A stretch of 7,606 nucleotides of DNA from Hyphomicrobiales bacterium (GTDB taxonomy: Bacteria > Pseudomonadota > Alphaproteobacteria > Rhizobiales > JAJFHR01). Where the stretch lies: NCBI GenBank assembly GCA_021775515.1, contig JAJFHR010000104.1, positions 1 through 7,606 of the forward strand, in the 5' to 3' direction. The position numbers and the translations under genes are program-made. Under the pieces are notes generated by a model. That model searched no databases and was not told the DNA's origin. It worked only from the letters and a program-made list of their open reading frames with translations. This document shows positions 1-4,126 of this stretch, piece after piece; the stretch's first letter is position 1; each line of letters opens with the position of its first letter.

Positions 1-733
1 GACCGGTTGTAGCCTCGTTTTGAAAACCTCTTCGGTGGGTTTCAGGGATGATTTCGTGGCTGATTACGTAAAGCATTGCCCCGGCGGCGATAACCAGGCC
101 CCAGGGCAAAAACGGCTCGGCTATTGATACGGCACCAGCGCCTATCAGACCGCCGACGGGCTCAATAAGACCAGTGAGCGAGGCAATGGCAAATCCGCGT
201 AGTTTCGAATAACCTTCTCCCATGAGGGCGACGGCAACGGCTAAGCCCTCCGGGGCGTTTTGCAAGCCGATGCCGATGGCCAGAGACATGCCGTTGGAAA
301 AATCTCCACTGCCAAAACCAACACCGACGGCTAAGCCCTCGGGCAGGTTGTGAATGCTAATTGCAATGACAAAAAGCCAGACCCGCCGCAAAGAGGCAGA
401 ACTTGGACCCTCGCGGCCTTGAAAAAAATGTTCGTGCGGGAGAAATCGATCGAGCATGGCCACCATAAGCGCGCCAAGCAGAATACCAGCAACAGCAATA
501 CCGGCTGGAATTGCCCCTTCGCCATAGATTCTGCCGGAAATCTCAAGTGAAGGCACGATCAGGGAAAAGAAAGATGCCGCCAGCATGACCCCGGCGGCAA
601 AGCCCAACAGCGCGTCTCGGGCACGTTCGGACGGTATCCGCCCGAAAAGCACAAAAAAGGCGCCGACCGTGGTAAGTAAGCCTGCACCCAGACTACCCAA
701 AAACCCTAACATCAGCGGGCTGAGACTACTCAT
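1..733 (-). CDS. ZIP-family divalent metal transporter, GufA-like (C-terminus cut by window edge)
   Basis: Integral inner-membrane transporter of the ZIP family, which moves Zn2+ and related divalent metals into the cytoplasm. In the 244 visible codons the ZIP signatures are clear: HNLPEG at residues 128-133 (TM4) and QNAPEG at 158-163 (TM5) supply the intramembrane metal site. They are followed by an IEPVGG segment and a conserved HEIIPETHRRG near the end. The first TM5 metal position is Gln rather than His, as in the GufA-like branch, so metal preference is uncertain. The N-terminal hydrophobic helix (SPLMLGFLGSLGAGLL) and the loop HEHFF around residue 100 fit the family, and the HEHFF loop could bind metal. 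The ATG at 731-733 is preceded by AGGAGA (738-743) at good spacing. The family is about 250-270 residues long, so only a short C-terminal piece lies outside. It is divergent from the cytochrome gene. No clear Zur-like dyad was seen upstream. Confidence 0.93.
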   Translation of the reverse strand, partial: MSSLSPLMLGFLGSLGAGLLTTVGAFFVLFGRIPSERARDALLGFAAGVMLAASFFSLIVPSLEISGRIYGEGAIPAGIAVAGILLGALMVAMLDRFLPHEHFFQGREGPSSASLRRVWLFVIAISIHNLPEGLAVGVGFGSGDFSNGMSLAIGIGLQNAPEGLAVAVALMGEGYSKLRGFAIASLTGLIEPVGGLIGAGAVSIAEPFLPWGLVIAAGAMLYVISHEIIPETHRRGFQNEATTG

Positions 734-938
734 CTTCTCTCCTGTTGGATTATATCTTTGCGTCTCATGTCCAACCCGGCTGCACCAGTTTAAAGACCTG
801 AATAGGCATCACATCCAACGCCGTAGGCTGGCGTAGAATAACCTGGGACCAACCAGCATTTTTCAAGGTCATTTAGAGCCTTATTTGGTTTAACCGGAAT
901 ATCTGGGTGGTAACCTAACATGCGGCTTGGTGACGGCT

Positions 939-952
939 TTGATGCAGGTCAA
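939..952 (+). promoter_or_regulatory. FNR/FixK-type binding site 1
   Basis: TTGATGCAGGTCAA fits TTGA-N6-TCAA, the core recognised by FNR, ANR/DNR and FixK family regulators, and differs from TTGAT-N4-ATCAA at one base. Its centre lies about 30 bases before a CATAAC (973-978) that could be the -10. That geometry fits class II activation, with the site near -41.5 and transcription starting around 985-988. It would give the cytochrome mRNA a leader of roughly 150 bases. Confidence 0.6.
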
Positions 953-972
953 AATTTATTTGTCCAGGCGGG

Positions 973-978
973 CATAAC
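973..978 (+). promoter_or_regulatory. Candidate -10 element of the cytochrome c promoter
   Basis: CATAAC matches TATAAT at four of six positions. It is proposed only because it falls where a promoter activated from the 939-952 dyad would need its -10. There is no recognisable -35 hexamer, as expected when an FNR-type activator overlaps that position. Confidence 0.3.
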
Positions 979-1066
979 ACAGCTGCTGAGGATACGGCAA
1001 CCGTTTTGGAGTTTGTGCCATAGCAGAAGAGTTTTCTTTGAATTTCAGGAAAATTTGCGGCCCGAT

Positions 1067-1080
1067 TTAATCTAGATCAA
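1067..1080 (+). promoter_or_regulatory. FNR/FixK-type binding site 2
   Basis: TTAATCTAGATCAA keeps a perfect ATCAA half-site and a one-mismatch TTAAT half-site at the correct 4-base spacing. It is 128 bases downstream of site 1 and 60 bases before the cytochrome start codon. It could activate a second, proximal promoter (start near 1115, although no good -10 is visible) or act as a downstream modulating site. Confidence 0.45.
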
Positions 1081-1140
1081 AGCTCGAACCAACCATTTCT
1101 GCTTTGCTGAATTCGCGGTTGGTAACTGGAGGATAAGACG

Positions 1141-1551
1141 ATGAAGAAATCGAATATTATATCCTTAATTCAAACAACATTGATGGCTGGCAGTATGGTA
1201 TTTTTTGTATCTGCAATACCGGCTTTCGCTGACGATGCCCATAAATTCCAGGGCGATTATGAATTCAGGACAAGCTGTGCAACCTGTCATGGACTGGACG
1301 CCAAAGGCAATGGCCCGATGGCAGGTGCTATGAAGATTATGCCCACCGACTTAACGCAACTTACCAAAAAGAACGGTGGTGTGTTTCCTTACGAGCGCGT
1401 ATTTTCGATCATCGAAGGCCGTGTTACGGCTGATGCTCACGGTCGCGATATGCCGGTCTGGGGTGAACGCTATAACCTGAAAGTGAAAGCGGCAGTCGTC
1501 CGGGCGCGTATTTTCGAATTGGTGGCCTATGTAAAAAGTGTCCAAGAGTGA
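1141..1551 (+). CDS. Periplasmic monohaem c-type cytochrome (class I)
   Basis: Small exported electron carrier of 136 residues. A signal peptide occupies residues 1-30: basic MKK start, hydrophobic core, and AFA cleavage site before DD. The mature chain is about 106 residues. The haem-binding CATCH spans residues 46-50, and Met104 in RDMPVWG is the likely sixth iron ligand. The conserved segments GNGPMAG, PTDLTQL and the C-terminal helix (FELVAYVKSVQ) are typical of class I cytochromes c. The start is supported by GGAGGA at 1128-1133, seven bases before ATG. Two FNR/FixK-type dyads upstream suggest induction at low oxygen, so a role passing electrons to a terminal oxidase or nitrogen-oxide reductase is plausible. 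No oxidase or reductase gene is adjacent, so its partner is unknown. It is a stand-alone gene, convergent with the VOC gene. Confidence 0.93.
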   Translation: MKKSNIISLIQTTLMAGSMVFFVSAIPAFADDAHKFQGDYEFRTSCATCHGLDAKGNGPMAGAMKIMPTDLTQLTKKNGGVFPYERVFSIIEGRVTADAHGRDMPVWGERYNLKVKAAVVRARIFELVAYVKSVQE

Positions 1552-1580
1552 CAATTAAAAGCGGTTAATCACCAAGGTTT

Positions 1581-1646
1581 TTCAGGTGAAAAGGGGGTTG
1601 TTTTTTAGCCCGCGGAGATTTTTCGGCATTTTAAACTTCACCTGAA
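1581..1646. repeat. Inverted repeat, 10-bp arms with 46-base loop
   Basis: TTCAGGTGAA (1581-1590) and TTCACCTGAA (1637-1646) are perfect reverse complements. The first arm starts 29 bases after the cytochrome stop codon. The loop is long and contains a T6 run and CCGCGG, so this is not a textbook intrinsic terminator. It could stabilise the 3' end of the mRNA or be a remnant of a palindromic repeat. Confidence 0.5.
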
Positions 1647-1696
1647 TTTCCTACGCACAACAGCCAATAACACGCCAAAAAGGGTGAACTGCACAA

Positions 1697-1757
1697 TTCC
1701 GGGGCGGCCATGAAGGCAAGAATGGAAACGAAGTGTTTTTTCATGGCCGCCCCGGAA
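1697..1757. terminator. Perfect 18-bp inverted repeat, possible bidirectional terminator
   Basis: TTCCGGGGCGGCCATGAA (1697-1714) is exactly repeated in reverse complement at 1740-1757, with a 25-base loop. The stem is GC-rich. It lies between convergent genes, 25 bases from the VOC stop codon, as expected of a shared terminator. Against that, the best T-run (1735-1741) sits inside the hairpin rather than after it, and neither strand has a clean U-tract following the stem. It may instead be a member of a dispersed palindromic repeat family. Confidence 0.5.
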
Positions 1758-1782
1758 ATTTGAATTGTTATTTGTTTGCCTA

Positions 1783-2166
1783 TTAACTCTGCATGCTCTC
1801 ATAGGTGATCAGGGCAATACGGGCGCCTTGGGGATCAATAATAGTTGCCATACGGCCAATGCCCGGCATGTCCAGAGGGCCTGCAGCAATAGTCGCCCCG
1901 GCATCTCTTGCTTTTTGGGTACAGCTATCAACATCCTCTACCGTCACATAAATCGTCCATGCGCCACTATCTTCCGCCATGGGAGAAAAACCGCCGATCG
2001 GGCCGTCGCCGACCATTATGCCTGAATAGCCCGAGCCGTCCTGCATGGGAATATCGGCGATTGTCCAACCGATTACATCGGCATAGAATTTTTTGGCGGC
2101 GGCAGCGTTTGGCCCGGAATGTTGTATCCAGCCTGCAATGCCAGGTGTTGTCATGTTTTCACTCAT
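1783..2166 (-). CDS. VOC / glyoxalase-fold family protein
   Basis: Protein of 127 residues in the vicinal oxygen chelate superfamily, the small type often annotated as related to lactoylglutathione lyase. Two beta-alpha-beta repeats are visible. Module 1 (about residues 10-63) has GWIQHSGPNAAAAKKFY and VIGWT. Module 2 (about 69-123) has AWTIYVTVEDVD and the hallmark GRMATIIDPQGARIALI, ending in Glu123. His16 and Glu123 stand where such proteins often place metal ligands, but the substrate cannot be read from sequence. The start is placed at the ATG at 2164-2166, served by GGAG six bases upstream; a start four codons earlier (2178) has only a weak ribosome-binding site. It lies downstream of the sigma gene, with its own copy of the ECF-type promoter motif, which suggests it is a target of that sigma factor. 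Confidence 0.85.
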   Translation of the reverse strand: MSENMTTPGIAGWIQHSGPNAAAAKKFYADVIGWTIADIPMQDGSGYSGIMVGDGPIGGFSPMAEDSGAWTIYVTVEDVDSCTQKARDAGATIAAGPLDMPGIGRMATIIDPQGARIALITYESMQS

Positions 2167-2172
2167 TTCAGT

Positions 2173-2176
2173 CTCC
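2173..2176 (-). promoter_or_regulatory. Ribosome-binding site choosing the VOC start
   Basis: GGAG on the minus strand sits six bases before the ATG at 2164-2166. It overlaps the alternative upstream ATG (2176-2178), which itself has only an AGAG-like sequence before it. This favours the shorter, 127-residue protein. Confidence 0.5.
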
Positions 2177-2213
2177 ATAAAACTCTAAGGTTGAAAGCTA
2201 ACAATACACCAAG

Positions 2214-2240
2214 GACGCAGCGCGATAGCGAAAACCGACA
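2214..2240 (-). promoter_or_regulatory. Candidate ECF42 promoter for the VOC gene
   Basis: On the minus strand TGTCGG (2240-2235) is followed after exactly 17 bases by CGTC (2217-2214). The same pair with the same spacing precedes the DGPF gene. The match extends outward to TTGTCGG and CGTCCTTG in both copies, while the 17-base spacers are unrelated. The motif lies in the 79-base gap between the sigma stop and the VOC start, so transcription would begin near 2207 with a leader of about 40 bases. It agrees with my recollection of ECF42 targets (TGTCGA / CGWC). Confidence 0.7.
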
Positions 2241-2245
2241 AACGA

Positions 2246-3478
2246 TCAGAAATTTTTTTCACACTCGGAAATTTTCCGGTTTAAAAATTCGCGTTCAGCC
2301 TTTGTTGGCTCCAGCGCTAAGGCGCGCTCATAGGCTGCCTTTGCGCATTTGTAGTTTCTCATTTCGAGGTGAAATGCGGCTCGGGCAGAATGAAACCAGC
2401 GGTAGTTGTCGAGTTCATCTTCAAGGGGCTGGAGCATTTGCAGACCGGCTTCGGGCCCCCGTACTTTTGAGGCAGCGGCGGCCTGATTGAGCCGGATGAC
2501 TGGTGAGGGCTCGAGCAGATAAAGAGCGGCGTACAACCGTTCAATTTCAGGCCAGTCGGTTTTACTTCCAGCAGCACAATGAACACCGGCGATTGCTGCT
2601 TGCACCTGAAAAGATCCAGGGGTGGCGTGTCGCAGTGCCTTGGCCAGCAGGGTTTGGGCTTCGGTTATCAATTTTTGATCCCAAAGCGCCTGGTCTTGCT
2701 GGTCGGGCGGCACTAGTTGGCCTTGCGGGTCGAGCCGTGAGGATCGTCTGGCATGTTGAAATAAAAATAAAGCCAGCAGGCCCATTAATTCGCTCATGCC
2801 AGGAAACAGATTGAGTAGAAGGCGGGCCAGGCGAATGGCTTCTTCACACAGCGGTGTTTTAATCTGCACCTCGCCGGAACTTGCCGACCAGCCTTCATTG
2901 AACAGCAAATATAACATGAGCGACACAGCCTTCAGCCGTCTGCTGCGTTCGGTCAAATCGGGCGTTTCAAAGGGGATCTGGGCCTGTGCGACCGCGCGTT
3001 TGGCCCGGGTGATCCGCTGTTCCATGGTTTTGGGTTTGACCAGAAACGCCCGGGCAATCTGATCAACGTTCATGCCGGTGACAATTTTGAGGGCCAGTGC
3101 AGATTGGTCCTGCTGGCTTAATGCTGGATGACAGCAAATAAACAATAATCGCAGGACATCATCGCGCAAGCCATCATTGTCGAGGTGTTCGATGTAATCG
3201 TCTTCCGGCACATGAGAGCCAGCCGGTTGGTTGGCGATAACAGCGCTGCGCGACCGGGCTCGGATAATATCCCGCCCAGCGTTACGGGCCACAGTCAACA
3301 GCCAGGCGAGAGGATCTTTAGGAAGGCCGTTCTCCGGCCACGATTTTAAGGCTCGCAGGCAGCTTGCAGCAAAGACTTCTTCAGCCAAATCCAGATCGCG
3401 GAACTGTCGGGTGAGGGCGGCAATCGCTCGGGGGCGAAGGTCGGTAAAACGAGCCTCAAGCCAGGCGTGAGCGTTCAT
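2246..3478 (-). CDS. ECF sigma factor with C-terminal extension (ECF42-type, DUF6596/TPR-like)
   Basis: RNA polymerase sigma factor of 410 residues, about twice the usual ECF length. Region 2 covers about residues 5-80 (LAEEVFAASCLRALKSWP, then WLLTVARNAGRDIIRARSR for core and -10 contacts). Region 4 covers about 105-165 (HPALSQQDQSALALK, then the helix-turn-helix ending KPKTMEQRITRAKRAV). Residues 180-280 match the DUF6596-type segment (LMLYLLFNEGWSASSGE). The rest (about 290-405) is helical and TPR-like, with LNQAAAASKVRGPEAGL and AAYERALALEPTKAEREFL. This layout, plus a DGPF gene directly upstream, is diagnostic of ECF42. These lack a classical anti-sigma gene, and the extension is thought to control activity. 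The start ATG lies three bases after the DGPF stop with only a weak ribosome-binding site, suggesting translational coupling. The promoter motif upstream of the pair suggests autoregulation. Confidence 0.93.
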   Translation of the reverse strand: MNAHAWLEARFTDLRPRAIAALTRQFRDLDLAEEVFAASCLRALKSWPENGLPKDPLAWLLTVARNAGRDIIRARSRSAVIANQPAGSHVPEDDYIEHLDNDGLRDDVLRLLFICCHPALSQQDQSALALKIVTGMNVDQIARAFLVKPKTMEQRITRAKRAVAQAQIPFETPDLTERSRRLKAVSLMLYLLFNEGWSASSGEVQIKTPLCEEAIRLARLLLNLFPGMSELMGLLALFLFQHARRSSRLDPQGQLVPPDQQDQALWDQKLITEAQTLLAKALRHATPGSFQVQAAIAGVHCAAGSKTDWPEIERLYAALYLLEPSPVIRLNQAAAASKVRGPEAGLQMLQPLEDELDNYRWFHSARAAFHLEMRNYKCAKAAYERALALEPTKAEREFLNRKISECEKNF

Positions 3479-3481
3479 TTT

Positions 3482-3850
3482 TTACCCGGCTAATATTCCA
3501 CTGGCCCAGGCAACGGGCCGTACTTCAACAAATACATCAGGGGTGGCTATTGAACTGCCATATTCGATGGCCTCTTCAAGCGTGTCACAGTTAACAATGT
3601 AAAACCCGGCAAAATGCTCCTTTGTTTCTGAAAAAGGGCCATCGACGACCAGAGGTTTTTCGCCTGGATCAGCCACTGGCTTGATTGTTACTGAACTGCT
3701 GGCGGGCATTAATTGTGCAGTCGCAAATGATCCCTTGGCAGTTAGGCGTGCCTGCAATTCCCGGTGTTTTTGCAGACAGGCTTCTTTTACTTCTTGCGGC
3801 AGGAGATCGAAAACTCCATCTGCCGAATATATCAAAATCGAATATTGCAA
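3482..3850 (-). CDS. DGPF / YCII-related domain protein
   Basis: Small protein of 122 residues of the YCII-related, DGPF-motif family. It shows the N-terminal strand MQYSILIYSADG, a central helix (LPQEVKEACLQKHRELQARL), the signature DGPF at residues 70-73 inside VVDGPFSETKEHFAGFYIV, and a C-terminal VEVRPVAWASGI strand. The fold is a ferredoxin-like dimer; its biochemical role is not established. Members are the standard genomic partners of ECF42 sigma factors and are the family's usual regulated targets. The start codon is TTG at 3848-3850, preceded by a strong AGGAG seven bases away; there is no upstream in-frame ATG near a ribosome-binding site. It is the first gene of a probable two-gene operon with the sigma factor, three bases apart, under the ECF-type promoter at 3886-3912. 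Confidence 0.92.
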   Translation of the reverse strand: MQYSILIYSADGVFDLLPQEVKEACLQKHRELQARLTAKGSFATAQLMPASSSVTIKPVADPGEKPLVVDGPFSETKEHFAGFYIVNCDTLEEAIEYGSSIATPDVFVEVRPVAWASGILAG

Positions 3851-3857
3851 TGTTTTA

Positions 3858-3862
3858 CTCCT
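3858..3862 (-). promoter_or_regulatory. Ribosome-binding site supporting a TTG start
   Basis: AGGAG on the minus strand lies seven bases before the TTG at 3848-3850. Spacing and strength make this rare initiation codon the likely start of the DGPF gene. Confidence 0.7.
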
Positions 3863-3885
3863 AGGTTGGATGCATGACTTTCAAG

Positions 3886-3912
3886 GACGTTTGAAACAAC
3901 GCTAATCCGACA
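3886..3912 (-). promoter_or_regulatory. Candidate ECF42 promoter for the DGPF-sigma operon
   Basis: On the minus strand TGTCGG (3912-3907) is followed after 17 bases by CGTC (3889-3886), extended to TTGTCGG and CGTCCTTG. It is the twin of the element at 2214-2240. A start of transcription near 3879 would leave about 30 bases of leader before the TTG codon and include the AGGAG. The layout fits an autoregulated ECF42 operon. Confidence 0.72.
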
Positions 3913-3976
3913 ATGAGCAAGAAGATATGTCAATGTTGAGGGAAAAAGTTTCCGGCATCAAACATCGGGTAAGGGA

Positions 3977-4083
3977 CTAAAGCGTGTCTCGCAAAAGTGG
4001 GCACCGGTTTTGCGATAAAGACACGCTCAAAAATAAAGGTTTAAATCGTGTCAAATGAATCCGAAAAAAGAGACACGCTTTAG
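3977..4083. repeat. Palindromic intergenic repeat element with nested hairpins
   Basis: The outer arms CTAAAGCGTGTCTC (3977-3990) and GAGACACGCTTTAG (4070-4083) are perfect 14-bp inverted repeats. Inside, AGCGTGTC (3981-3988) also pairs with GACACGCT (4020-4027), and TCGCAAAA (3989-3996) pairs with TTTTGCGA (4008-4015) around the loop GTGGGCACCGG. A third imperfect arm, AATCGTGTC (4043-4051), can pair with GACACGCTT (4072-4080). The GCAAAA-GTGGGCACCGG-TTTTGC core resembles palindromic units scattered between genes in Hyphomicrobiales genomes. It sits downstream of the 1122-residue gene and upstream of the DGPF promoter. Confidence 0.8.
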
Positions 4084-4126
4084 GACGTGCGATTGTTTCA
4101 CACGCCCTTGGTTTCCTTGGACCCCA

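Larger units (their letters stand above)
734..1140. other. Divergent intergenic region with regulatory sites
   Basis: The 407 bases between the transporter (minus) and cytochrome c (plus) hold no convincing coding region; the short reading frame crossing into it lies antisense to the transporter. The cytochrome side carries two FNR/FixK-type dyads, listed separately. I see no strong sigma-70 promoter for the transporter. A TATAAT lies on its strand about 15 bases from the ATG, but it lacks a matching -35 and would leave almost no leader. Confidence 0.6.

Noticed and set aside
748..760. TATAAT on the minus strand as a promoter for the ZIP gene
   Set aside because: No -35 at 16-18 bases, and it is only about 15 bases from the start codon, leaving no room for a normal leader with the ribosome-binding site.
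2119..2490. A 123-codon plus-strand open frame
   Set aside because: It overlaps antisense the VOC start, the ECF-type promoter and the end of the sigma gene; its product is Arg/Pro/Leu-rich without any motif, as expected of a shadow frame.
4062..4103. Intrinsic terminator for the large gene: CGTGTG/CGCACG stem near 4090-4108 and a T6 run on the minus strand at 4064-4069
   Set aside because: The stem is only six pairs with one wobble and the T-run is more than 20 bases past it, so they do not form a standard terminator. The T-run belongs to the palindromic repeat element.
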